DNA of 64,000 nucleotides. Origin: Eudoraea adriatica DSM 19308 (lineage in GTDB: Bacteria > Bacteroidota > Bacteroidia > Flavobacteriales > Flavobacteriaceae). The position numbers were made by a program, and so were the translations under genes. Shown here piece after piece: positions 26,588 to 34,342 of this stretch. The notes under the pieces are model-generated. The model did no database searches and was not told the DNA's origin. It was given only the letters and a program-made list of their open reading frames with translations. The DNA lies in contig NZ_KB907546.1 of assembly GCF_000382125.1 (NCBI RefSeq), positions 558,001 to 622,000 of the forward strand, given 5' to 3'. Numbering within the stretch: position 1 is the stretch's first letter; each line of letters starts with the position of its first letter.

Positions 26588-27925
26588 CTAGATTATAAAG
26601 GTTGCTATATAAACCATTAATGCAGCAAATGTACCAACAACAAAAGTGCCCAGGGTATATACCCTGTAGCCGGTTTTTACATCAATACCTGAAAACTGCG
26701 TGAGGATCCAAAATCCGCTGTCATTTGCGTGGGAGACTACCATGGCACCTGCACCAATAGCTGCTACCACTAATGCCTTATCTACTTCGGTAGCAAAACC
26801 CATAGAAATCAATAAGGGAGCTATGATTGATGCTGTTGTGATTAAGGCAACAGTAGAAGACCCCTGAGCCGTTTTAATAGCAGCACAAAGCATAAAAGGT
26901 AACCAAATTCCCAGATTAGCTGTTGAAAGGGTATCTGCAAGGGTAGTGGCGATACCACTATTTTGTAAAATGGTACCAAAAATTCCACCGGCACCGGTTA
27001 TAAGGATTATGTTTGAGGCATCAGTAAGAGCCCTGCCCACCCAGCCTGTGGTGGATAATATGGTTTTGTCCCACTTTCTCGGGAGTAAGAAAGCGAAAAG
27101 CATTCCAATTATTAGTGCAATTACCGGAGAACCGACAAAGGTGATAAACTTTACCCATGCAGTCTCTGCCTGGCCCTCAGTCAAATTGAATTCTACAAGA
27201 GACTTACCTACAATTAGTAAGATAGGGATGAGGATGGGTAAAAATGACTTAAAAGCACCGGGAGCCTGCTTAATTTTTTCCTGAATTTCATCTTCTGAAA
27301 TATCGGGATTTGGATCTATATAATGTTTGCTCCCCATTTTCTTACAATAGAAAACTGCGACGATAAGAGATAACACGCCAATGACAAGACCAATTAACAT
27401 AACGAGTCCGACGTCTGCACCAATAATCCCTGCAGCTGCTATAGGACCGGGAGTAGGGGGTACCAAAACATGTGTTATCATAAGTCCCAGAATCAAGGCC
27501 GTGGCCGTCCCAACTATAGATAAGCCAGCTCTTTTGGATAAGCTTTTATTCAATGGGTTCAGGATAATAAACCCACTGTCTGCAAACACAGGGATAGATA
27601 CCACAAAACCGACCAAACCCATAGCTTCATGTACCCTGTTTTTTCCTATAAGCCTGAGGATAATTTCCGCCAATTTAAATGCGCCCCCTGAATGCTCCAG
27701 AAATGCACCTATTATAACACCAAGGACAATGACTACGCCAATTTTACCGAGGGTGATCCCAAATCCGTCATTGATAGATTTTACCACCATATCCAGTTCC
27801 ATTCCGGAAAGCAAGCCAAAGAAAAGTGCAGCACCAAGCAGCGCTAAAAAAGGGTGTACATTTAATTTTGCTGTAAGTAATACAATAATTACAACACTTA
27901 TCAGGAGCAATAAAATAGATATCAT
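26588..27925 (-). CDS. GntP family gluconate/sugar-acid:H+ symporter
   Basis: 445 residues with about 12-13 hydrophobic segments. GntP-specific regions are LTAKLNVHPFLALLGAALFFG (shortened), GKIGVVIVLGVIIGAFLEHSG, FVVSIPVFADSGFIIL and LMITHVLVPPTPGPIAAAG. Family members import gluconate, galactonate or other aldonates with protons. It follows the IlvD/Edd dehydratase gene by only 12 bases, so both are cotranscribed, and the substrate should be the acid that the dehydratase acts on. Together with the PVC dehydrogenases this fits outside oxidation of a sugar followed by uptake of the acid. Confidence 0.92.
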   Translation of the reverse strand: MISILLLLISVVIIVLLTAKLNVHPFLALLGAALFFGLLSGMELDMVVKSINDGFGITLGKIGVVIVLGVIIGAFLEHSGGAFKLAEIILRLIGKNRVHEAMGLVGFVVSIPVFADSGFIILNPLNKSLSKRAGLSIVGTATALILGLMITHVLVPPTPGPIAAAGIIGADVGLVMLIGLVIGVLSLIVAVFYCKKMGSKHYIDPNPDISEDEIQEKIKQAPGAFKSFLPILIPILLIVGKSLVEFNLTEGQAETAWVKFITFVGSPVIALIIGMLFAFLLPRKWDKTILSTTGWVGRALTDASNIILITGAGGIFGTILQNSGIATTLADTLSTANLGIWLPFMLCAAIKTAQGSSTVALITTASIIAPLLISMGFATEVDKALVVAAIGAGAMVVSHANDSGFWILTQFSGIDVKTGYRVYTLGTFVVGTFAALMVYIATFII

Positions 27926-27937
27926 AAAATTAGTGGT

Positions 27938-29668
27938 TTAGTGTGCATCACGCTTTACTACTGAACTAGATTTTCCTACTAAAAAATCAAGATCTGCACC
28001 CAGGTGGGCCTGCTGCACGGTTTTTATATATAAGTTGGTATATCCTCTGTTGGAAGCAGCTTCAGGCGGAGTCCAGTCGGCCCTGCGTTTTGCAAGTTCT
28101 GATTCTTCCACTTCCAAATGCAGTTTTCGGTTTGGAACATCAAGGACAATATAGTCGCCTGTTTGCACAAGCCCTAAAACACCGCCTATTGATGATTCCG
28201 GAGAAACATGCAAAATAACCGTACCGAAAGCCGTGCCACTCATTCTGCCATCTGAAATGCGAACCATGTCCTTTATTCCTCTTTTTAAAAGTTTTTCGGG
28301 AAGGTCTACATTGCCCACTTCCGGCATACCCGGATAACCGACTGGTCCGGCCCCTTTTAGTACAATTATGCTATTTTCATCTATTTCCAGATCGGGCCGG
28401 TCTATAGTAGCATGACAGTCTTCAATATTTTCGAATACGACAGCCCGGCCTCTGTGGGTCATCAATTCCGGAGTGGCTGCAGATGGTTTTATGACAGCGC
28501 CATCTACGCATAAGTTGCCGTATAGCACGGCAATCCCGGCTTCTTCAATAAAAGGTTTATCAATTGCGGCAATTACTTCCAAATTATAACACTCCGCTTT
28601 TTTATTATTCTCACCAATTGGTTTACCATTAACCGTTAATGCATCATTATGAAGATGTTCCTTCATTTGTTTGATAACTACTGGCAATCCTCCTGCATCA
28701 AAAAAATCTTCCATCAGGAACTTTCCAGAGGGCATTAGATTGACCAATAAGGGAATTTTACTACCAAGAGTATCAAATTCTTTTAAGTTGAGGGGTACAC
28801 CAATTCTTCCTGCTATTGCTTGTAAATGGATAATAAAATTGGTAGAACCTCCTATAGCTGCATTTAATTTAATAGCATTTTCAAAGGCCTTGCGGGTAAG
28901 TATCTTTGACAACTTCAAGTCTTCTTTTACCATTTCCACTATTCGCCTGCCGGATAATTGTGCCAAAACTTTTTTACGTGAATCAACCGCTGGGATAGCC
29001 GCAGCGCCGGGCAAGGTTAATCCAAGAGACTCAACCATGCAAGCCATAGTGGAAGCTGTGCCCATGGTCATGCAATGTCCCGCACTTCGCGCTGAACAGA
29101 TCTCTGCTTCAATCTGATCCTCCGCGGTAAAACCTTCGTTCTTAATCTTATCTTTTAGGGTCCACACAAATGTTCCGGAGCCAATTCGTTCTCCTTTGTA
29201 TTTTCCATTGAGCATTGGTCCTCCCGGTACCACGATCGTGGGGAGGTCCACACTACAGGCACCCATAACGGTTGAAGGGGTGGTTTTGTCGCAGCCGGTT
29301 AAAAGAACTACTCCATCAAGTGGGTTTGCACGTATACTCTCCTCGGTATCCATACTTGCCAGGTTTCGGAAAAGCATTGCCGTTGGCCGCATTAAAATTT
29401 CTCCCATGCTGGTGACAGGGAATTCAAAAGGAACCCCTCCGGCTTCAAGAACCCCCTTTTTAACAAACTCAGCAAAATCTCTTAAGTGTCCATTACATGG
29501 GGTTAATTCCGACCAGGTATTGCAAATACCAATTACGGGTCTTCCATTGAAATAATCATTCGGATAGCCCTGATTTCTTAGCCATGACCTGTGTATAAAA
29601 GCAGATTTTGGATCTCCTGGGTTAAACCAATCCTCACTTCTTAATCTTTTTTTCTTGTCTTTTTCCAT
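27938..29668 (-). CDS. IlvD/Edd family sugar-acid dehydratase
   Basis: 576 residues, the length of pentonate/hexonate dehydratases. GICNTWSELTPCNGHL (Cys49, Cys58) is the sugar-acid branch variant rather than the DHAD form. LTGCDKTTPSTVMGA (Cys126) and GHCMTMGTASTMA (Cys199) provide the remaining iron-sulfur and catalytic elements. It should remove water from an aldonate to give a 2-keto-3-deoxy sugar acid in the cytoplasm. It heads a minus-strand operon with GntP, a PVC cytochrome and the mutarotase. Candidate substrates are L-rhamnonate, L-fuconate or pentonates; the sequence alone does not decide. Confidence 0.9.
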   Translation of the reverse strand: MEKDKKKRLRSEDWFNPGDPKSAFIHRSWLRNQGYPNDYFNGRPVIGICNTWSELTPCNGHLRDFAEFVKKGVLEAGGVPFEFPVTSMGEILMRPTAMLFRNLASMDTEESIRANPLDGVVLLTGCDKTTPSTVMGACSVDLPTIVVPGGPMLNGKYKGERIGSGTFVWTLKDKIKNEGFTAEDQIEAEICSARSAGHCMTMGTASTMACMVESLGLTLPGAAAIPAVDSRKKVLAQLSGRRIVEMVKEDLKLSKILTRKAFENAIKLNAAIGGSTNFIIHLQAIAGRIGVPLNLKEFDTLGSKIPLLVNLMPSGKFLMEDFFDAGGLPVVIKQMKEHLHNDALTVNGKPIGENNKKAECYNLEVIAAIDKPFIEEAGIAVLYGNLCVDGAVIKPSAATPELMTHRGRAVVFENIEDCHATIDRPDLEIDENSIIVLKGAGPVGYPGMPEVGNVDLPEKLLKRGIKDMVRISDGRMSGTAFGTVILHVSPESSIGGVLGLVQTGDYIVLDVPNRKLHLEVEESELAKRRADWTPPEAASNRGYTNLYIKTVQQAHLGADLDFLVGKSSSVVKRDAH

Positions 29669-29983
29669 TAGTTGATATTTCTTAAGGGTATACCTGATAT
29701 TTTAAACCGGCCTGAATTATTTATATGTAAATCAAGGTATCATCTTTAATGCAGTTAACAAAATGGATTTTGTATTTATTTCTAATCTACGGTCTTTTTA
29801 TGTAAATATTTACAGGGACTGAAAATCTTTTATTACTTTTAGTTAAACTGTTTTGTTCGATTAACCAGAATTCCTGAGCATACTACTAATAAGTTATAGG
29901 ACCCTTTTTTTTTTGCAGGAAGCGGATGTTTTCATTTTAAAGGGATCAGACTAATTAGTATGGACAAAAGATAATTTAAACTA
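29669..29983. other. Divergent spacer between dehydratase operon and isomerase-SDR pair
   Basis: The 315 bases separate two divergent sugar operons. They are AT-rich and hold two short runs of T, but no convincing -10 box of the TAnnTTTG type, palindrome or small gene. The one recurrent feature is ATAGGACC near 29899, which only partly resembles the TTGTCC element elsewhere in the locus. Confidence 0.4.
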
Positions 29984-31054
29984 ATGAAGCGAAGAAGTTT
30001 TATAAAAAAAAGTAGTTCCGCCGGGTTATTAACTATGTCTTTGCCTGTAATTCCTTCCTTTTCTACCACAGTTTCTGAAATGCGGTTTGGTATTGCTGAG
30101 GCATCCTATATGCAGCGCAGGTATGCAAAATTAGATAGCAAATCGTATCCGCCTTTTACAGATTCCTTACAAATGATTGAGCACTGCAGTACTGCCGGAT
30201 TTGGTGGTGTACAGTTCAGTGTTCGTGGATGGGATGCATCCTATGCAAAAAAAGTAAAAGAAAGGGTTGAAGAATTAGAACTCTTTTTTGAAGGCCAGAT
30301 TAGATTGCCAAAAGATGACTCTGACCTTCAAAGATTTACTACCGAAGTTACTGCAGCTAAGGAAGCCGGGGCAGATATTCTTAGGACAGCATGTTTATCG
30401 GGCCGCAGATACGAGACTTTTGATAGCATGAGCGCTTTTCAGGAATTCAGAAAAAAATCAATATATTCTTTAAGGTTGGCAGAACCTGTGGTTCGCAGAT
30501 ATGGCGTTAAGCTCGCAGTTGAGAACCATAAAGATTGGCGGATTGCAGAAATGATAGAAATTCTGAAACTTATTGACAGCGAGTGGGTAGGAGTGACGCT
30601 GGATACAGGCAATAACATCTCTCTCCTCGAGGATCCTATGGAAGTAGTAGAAGCACTTGCACCTTATGCGTTTACAGTTCATTTAAAGGATATGGCCATT
30701 GAGGAATATGAAGATGGGTTTTTAATGGCAGAAATTAATTTGGGGGATGGTATTCTGGACGTGGACAAAATGATTTCAATAATCAGAAAACATAACCCGG
30801 ATATCCGCTTTAATCTGGAAATGATAACCAGAGATCCGTTGAAAATTCCGTATTTAACACAAGGATATTGGGCAACTTTTGATGAACTGCCAGCAAGTGA
30901 ACTTGCCCGGTTTCTATATAAAATTAAAAAAGAAGAAAGTTCTGCACCCCTAATGGTAGTATCCAAAAACCCGGCAGATGAGATTCTGGCCCTCGAAATT
31001 GCTAATAATAAAGCGTCCCTAAAATATGCCAGGCAGCGTCTGGGTTTTAGTTAA
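29984..31054 (+). CDS. Exported sugar isomerase/epimerase TIM barrel
   Basis: 356 residues. The N-terminus KRRSFIKKSSSAGLLTMSLP is a twin-arginine signal peptide, so the enzyme should work in the periplasm. The barrel includes GVKLAVENHKDWR (Glu ligand), GVTLDTGNNISLLEDP (Asp), VHLKDMAIEE (His) and RFNLEMITRDPL (second Glu), the four metal ligands of the xylose-isomerase-like family. It is followed by an SDR gene with a 21-base gap, in a small plus-strand operon divergent from the dehydratase operon. Export of an isomerase fits a pathway in which sugars are first processed outside the cytoplasm. Reaction unknown. Confidence 0.78.
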   Translation: MKRRSFIKKSSSAGLLTMSLPVIPSFSTTVSEMRFGIAEASYMQRRYAKLDSKSYPPFTDSLQMIEHCSTAGFGGVQFSVRGWDASYAKKVKERVEELELFFEGQIRLPKDDSDLQRFTTEVTAAKEAGADILRTACLSGRRYETFDSMSAFQEFRKKSIYSLRLAEPVVRRYGVKLAVENHKDWRIAEMIEILKLIDSEWVGVTLDTGNNISLLEDPMEVVEALAPYAFTVHLKDMAIEEYEDGFLMAEINLGDGILDVDKMISIIRKHNPDIRFNLEMITRDPLKIPYLTQGYWATFDELPASELARFLYKIKKEESSAPLMVVSKNPADEILALEIANNKASLKYARQRLGFS

Positions 31055-31075
31055 TAAAACTTAAAAAACAATAAA

Positions 31076-31861
31076 ATGAAAGAAACACCTTTACCTGGAA
31101 TTAGCCAATTTAATATGAAGGACCGAACAGCCATGATCACAGGCGGTTCCAAAGGTCTGGGTTTTGCAATGGCTGCCGGATTGGCATCTGCAGATTGTTC
31201 CATTGCCCTGGTTAGCAGAAATTTAGAAGAAGGCATAATATCAGCAGAAAAACTTACCGAAGATTTTGGAGTAAAAGCAAAGGCCTATTCTGCCGATGTA
31301 ACCAATTTAGTTCAGGTGGAGGCAGTTGTAAAAGAAATTGGAAATGATTTTGGCAAAATTGATATTCTGATCAACAGTGCAGGGATTAATATCAGAGGGG
31401 CAATAGATGAACTAAGCCCGGAGGAGTTTAATCAGGTTATGAAGGTGAACGTAGAAGGTACCTGGAATGCTTCACGCGCAGCTACTCCTATGATGAAAAA
31501 AAACAATTATGGCAGAATTATAAATATGGCCAGTACCCTTGGACTGGTAGGGTTGGCTAATCGTACCCCTTATGCGACCAGTAAGGGTGCTGTTGTTCAA
31601 ATGACGAGGGCTTTAGGTCTGGAGCTGGCCCCTTTTAATATTACGGTAAATGCCATATGTCCCGGACCTTTTTTAACTGAAATGAATATTCCGATTGCGA
31701 ATACCAAAGAAGCGAAGAATTTCATTGTTGGAGCCACGGCTTTGGGCCGTTGGGGAGAATTGCGGGAAATTCAGGGGGCAGCAATATTTTTGGCCAGCGA
31801 TGCCGGTAGCTATATGGTAGGGTCTATGCTTACCGTGGATGGGGGCTGGACAGCCAAATAA
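31076..31861 (+). CDS. SDR family sugar/3-oxo dehydrogenase
   Basis: 261 residues, classical short-chain dehydrogenase. Cofactor motif ITGGSKGLGF (about 21-30), the DVTN acidic turn, NSAGINIRG (about 95-103), and the catalytic Ser ... PYATSKG with Tyr-x3-Lys at about 162-166. The C-terminal FLASDAGSYMVGSMLTVDGGW is standard. It is cytoplasmic and cotranscribed with the exported isomerase. In rhamnose and fucose non-phosphorylating routes an SDR oxidises the sugar or the 2-keto-3-deoxy acid, which would fit the IlvD/Edd enzyme nearby. Assignment to one of those steps is inference. Confidence 0.88.
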   Translation: MKETPLPGISQFNMKDRTAMITGGSKGLGFAMAAGLASADCSIALVSRNLEEGIISAEKLTEDFGVKAKAYSADVTNLVQVEAVVKEIGNDFGKIDILINSAGINIRGAIDELSPEEFNQVMKVNVEGTWNASRAATPMMKKNNYGRIINMASTLGLVGLANRTPYATSKGAVVQMTRALGLELAPFNITVNAICPGPFLTEMNIPIANTKEAKNFIVGATALGRWGELREIQGAAIFLASDAGSYMVGSMLTVDGGWTAK

Positions 31862-31927
31862 AGAGTGTTATATATTGAGAATTCTAATCCAGGTACAACT
31901 TCTGCTTTATCTTGCTATTACCGCTAA

Positions 31928-31997
31928 GTAACCAGTGTTACACAAGGCCCATTTATGACTTTTGTCATGTTTTACGGCTCCTCCTATAATTAATTTT
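31928..31997 (+). promoter_or_regulatory. Tandem Crp/Fnr-type operators and -10 box for sqr
   Basis: GTAAC-CAGT-GTTAC at 31928-31941 and ATGAC-TTTT-GTCAT at 31955-31968 are two perfect 5-4-5 palindromes 27 bp apart. TAATTTTA at 31990-31997 starts 28.5 bp from the centre of the downstream site, within one base of the spacing found at the other promoters of the set. Confidence 0.7.
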
Positions 31998-32054
31998 ACA
32001 TCACTTAATACAAGTAAAAAAGTCTTGTATTTAAACTAAACAAGGTAAATAGTT

Positions 32055-33299
32055 ATGAAAAACGTAGTCATTTTAGGCGCAGGAACTTCCGGAACAATGA
32101 TGGCAAATCATTTGGAATCTACACTACCCAAAAAGGAGTGGAAAATAACCATTGTAGACCAATATAAAACACATTATTATCAGCCTGGATTCTTATTTCT
32201 TCCATTTGATATTTATACGACAAAACAGGTTAAGAAAAAAGGAGCCAAGTTTTTACCTAAAGGGGTAAACTATATCCAGGAAAAAATAGATTTAATAATA
32301 CCGGAGAAAAACAAGGTAGTGCTTGCAGATAACCGTGAGTTGCCGTATGATATTTTAATAGTAGCTACAGGAACGAAAACTGTACCTGAAGAAATTGAAG
32401 GCATGATGAGTCCAAAATGGTATAAAAATGTCTTTGACTTCTATACTTACGAAGGTGCCAAGGCATTAAGGGATAAATTTAGAACCTGGGAGGGTGGAAA
32501 ACTGGTAGTCCACATCACTGAAATGCCTATTAAATGTCCTGTAGCACCGCTGGAGTTTGCATTTTTGGCCGATTCCTATTTCAAAAACAAAGGAATGCGG
32601 GATAAGGTAGATATAACCTTTGTGACACCACTTGATGGAGCTTTTACTAAACCTCGAGCTACAGAGGCCCTTCATTATTTATTGGAAGAGAAGAATATTA
32701 AAGAAGTTACCGATTTTAATATAGAGCGCGTAGATTATGAGAATAACAAGATCATAGATTACGCGGATACAGAGGTAGAATATGATCTTTTAGTAACCGT
32801 TCCTACAAATATGGGTGATCCATTGCTGGAACGCTCAGGTTTGGGAGATGATCTCAATTATATTCCTACCGATAAAGCGACTCTGCAGTCCACAGATCAT
32901 GAGAATATATTTGCTATAGGGGATGCTACCAATTTACCGGCATCAAAAGCGGGTTCGGTGGCTCATTTTGAAGCTGAAATTCTAACCGAAAACATATTAC
33001 GCTATATAAATGGTGAGGAATTAAAAGAAGAATTTGATGGTCATGCCAATTGTTTCATTGAAACTGGAGGAGGTAAAGCATTATTAATAGATTTTAACTA
33101 TACAACGGAACCGGTTGAAGGTACATTTCCGTTTCCCGGTGTAGGACCATTAAAACTCTTAAAAGAGAGCAGAATGAATCATATGGGTAAACTTGCCTTC
33201 CGCTGGATATATTGGAACATGCTCTTAAAAGGTGTGCCTATACCATTTGTGGATGCACAAATGTCGGAAAAAGGGAAACAATTAGAAAAAGTAAAATAA
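32055..33299 (+). CDS. sqr: Sulfide:quinone oxidoreductase-like flavoprotein
   Basis: 414 residues, two-dinucleotide-binding-domain flavoprotein. FAD motif ILGAGTSGTMMANHL (about 6-20), KCPVAPLEFAF with Cys161, and HANCFIETGGGKA with Cys333. Those are the two cysteines that carry the sulfur chain in quinone-reducing SQRs. The third, N-terminal Cys of some types is absent. GD at 289-290 (FAIGDATNLPASK) binds the flavin ribityl chain. The C-terminal helices (from about 365) would dip into the membrane to reach quinone. It oxidises sulfide to persulfide or polysulfide at the cytoplasmic face and reduces quinone. The gene has two Crp/Fnr-type sites upstream, starts an operon with TusE and DsrE genes, and lies ahead of the persulfide dioxygenase region. 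Confidence 0.88.
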   Translation: MKNVVILGAGTSGTMMANHLESTLPKKEWKITIVDQYKTHYYQPGFLFLPFDIYTTKQVKKKGAKFLPKGVNYIQEKIDLIIPEKNKVVLADNRELPYDILIVATGTKTVPEEIEGMMSPKWYKNVFDFYTYEGAKALRDKFRTWEGGKLVVHITEMPIKCPVAPLEFAFLADSYFKNKGMRDKVDITFVTPLDGAFTKPRATEALHYLLEEKNIKEVTDFNIERVDYENNKIIDYADTEVEYDLLVTVPTNMGDPLLERSGLGDDLNYIPTDKATLQSTDHENIFAIGDATNLPASKAGSVAHFEAEILTENILRYINGEELKEEFDGHANCFIETGGGKALLIDFNYTTEPVEGTFPFPGVGPLKLLKESRMNHMGKLAFRWIYWNMLLKGVPIPFVDAQMSEKGKQLEKVK

Positions 33300-33320
33300 A
33301 TAAATCTAAATAAGAAAAAC

Positions 33321-33629
33321 ATGAAAAAAATTATAGCAGATCGGGAAATTGATGTTAACGAAGAAGGTTATCTAGTCGATTTTAAACAGTGGGATAAGGA
33401 AGTGTGTCGTTCTCTTGCAGAAGAAGAAGGTATTTCAATGACTGAAAGACATTGGGATGTCATTGAGTACCTGCAGGACAAACACCAAAAAGAAGAACCC
33501 CTGTCAATAAGAGGTATTAAGAAGAGTGGTGTTATAAACATTAAAGAATTTTATAGCCTGTTTCCGGGAGGACCTCTTAAAAAATCCACATTAATTGCAG
33601 GGATTCCCAAACCTAAGAGTTGTATCTAA
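33321..33629 (+). CDS. TusE/DsrC-family sulfur relay protein
   Basis: 102 residues, the usual length. DREIDVNEEGYLVDFKQWD starts the family pattern, WDVIEYLQDKH follows, and the C-terminal arm reads LIAGIPKPKSCI with Cys101 penultimate, as in DsrC and TusE. The second conserved Cys of true DsrC, ten residues before it, is replaced by Thr (KKSTLIAG). By this criterion the protein is a TusE-like sulfur carrier rather than a sulfite-reductase partner, so I expect it to accept persulfide sulfur from a transferase. It lies 21 bases after sqr and 49 bases before the DsrE-like gene. No dsrAB genes are in the window. Confidence 0.88.
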   Translation: MKKIIADREIDVNEEGYLVDFKQWDKEVCRSLAEEEGISMTERHWDVIEYLQDKHQKEEPLSIRGIKKSGVINIKEFYSLFPGGPLKKSTLIAGIPKPKSCI

Positions 33630-33678
33630 CCTTTGAAAAGATATTCTAAGAGTTTAACGTTAATATAAAAAAAGAGAG

Positions 33679-34203
33679 ATGAGCGAAACAACAATAAAAC
33701 AGAAAAGCGAAACAGAAGTAAAAGAGGTAAGCAAAACGCAAGTAAAAAAGATGCTTTTTATTCTCTCCAAAGGTACTTTGGAAAATGCATATGCGGCATT
33801 TGTAATGGCAAATGGGGCAAGGATGGAAGGTATTGAGGCCGAAATATTTTTCACATTTTTTGGACTGGAAGCAATTCAAAAGAAGAAATTGGAACATTTG
33901 CATACAGCTACCGTAGGTAACCCTGCTTTGCATATGCCAACTATGTTAGGTGGTTTGCCGGGAGTAGAGGCATTGGCTACTAAAATGATGAAGAAGGAAA
34001 TGGAGAAATTAGATATGCCTCCTATTAGTGAATTTCTTGAAATTTTATCAGATTCCGGTTGTAAACTTTGGGGTTGTAAACTGGCCATAGATATGTTCCA
34101 CCTCGAAAGAGAAGATCTTATTGATGAATTAGATGGGGTATTGACCATCGGGGACTTTTATGGCAGGGCCAACGAAGAAGGAACTCACCTGTTATTTATC
34201 TAA
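33679..34203 (+). CDS. DsrE/DsrF-like (DsrE2-type) sulfurtransferase family protein
   Basis: 174 residues. After a charged N-terminal tail the core starts KKMLFILSKGTLENAYAAFVMAN (about residues 23-45), the DsrE/F/H-type Rossmann-like fold. Two cysteines, Cys128 and Cys133, sit in SGCKLWGCKLAIDMF, the position of the persulfide-carrying Cys in DsrE2 family proteins. A C-terminal IGDFYGRANEE follows. It likely takes sulfane sulfur between the SQR product and TusE or rhodaneses. Third gene of the sqr operon and followed by a strong terminator. Confidence 0.85.
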   Translation: MSETTIKQKSETEVKEVSKTQVKKMLFILSKGTLENAYAAFVMANGARMEGIEAEIFFTFFGLEAIQKKKLEHLHTATVGNPALHMPTMLGGLPGVEALATKMMKKEMEKLDMPPISEFLEILSDSGCKLWGCKLAIDMFHLEREDLIDELDGVLTIGDFYGRANEEGTHLLFI

Positions 34204-34244
34204 ACAAGGCGACTAACCTAATAAACTTCGTTGTGAATTTTAGG

Positions 34245-34282
34245 GAATACCCTGCCATTTTTTTTGGCAGGGTATTCTTTTG
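34245..34282 (+). terminator. Rho-independent terminator of the sqr operon
   Basis: Perfect 13-bp stem GAATACCCTGCCA / TGGCAGGGTATTC around a T-rich loop, then TTTTG. Confidence 0.92.
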
Positions 34283-34298
34283 TTTAGTTAAAATGATA

Positions 34299-34327
34299 AA
34301 AAAAAGCGCCTTAAATGGCGCCTTTTA
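34299..34327 (-). terminator. Rho-independent terminator of the DUF3604 gene
   Basis: On the minus strand AAAAGGCGCC pairs with GGCGCTTTTT across ATTTAA, then a long T run. It lies just downstream of the gene ending at 34343, back-to-back with the sqr operon terminator. Confidence 0.8.
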
Positions 34328-34342
34328 AATTTTCTTTACAAT

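Noticed and set aside
27381-27941. Long open frame on the plus strand opposite the GntP gene
   Set aside because: It is an antisense frame with Ile/Pro/Thr-rich composition caused by the hydrophobic codons of the transporter and has no family motif.
9987-31861. Treating the sugar region as a polysaccharide utilisation locus
   Set aside because: No SusC/SusD pair and no recognisable glycoside hydrolase or lyase is present in this stretch.
33321-33629. Calling the protein a true DsrC (dissimilatory sulfite reductase partner)
   Set aside because: The second conserved Cys, ten residues before the last one, is Thr, and no dsrAB genes are seen.
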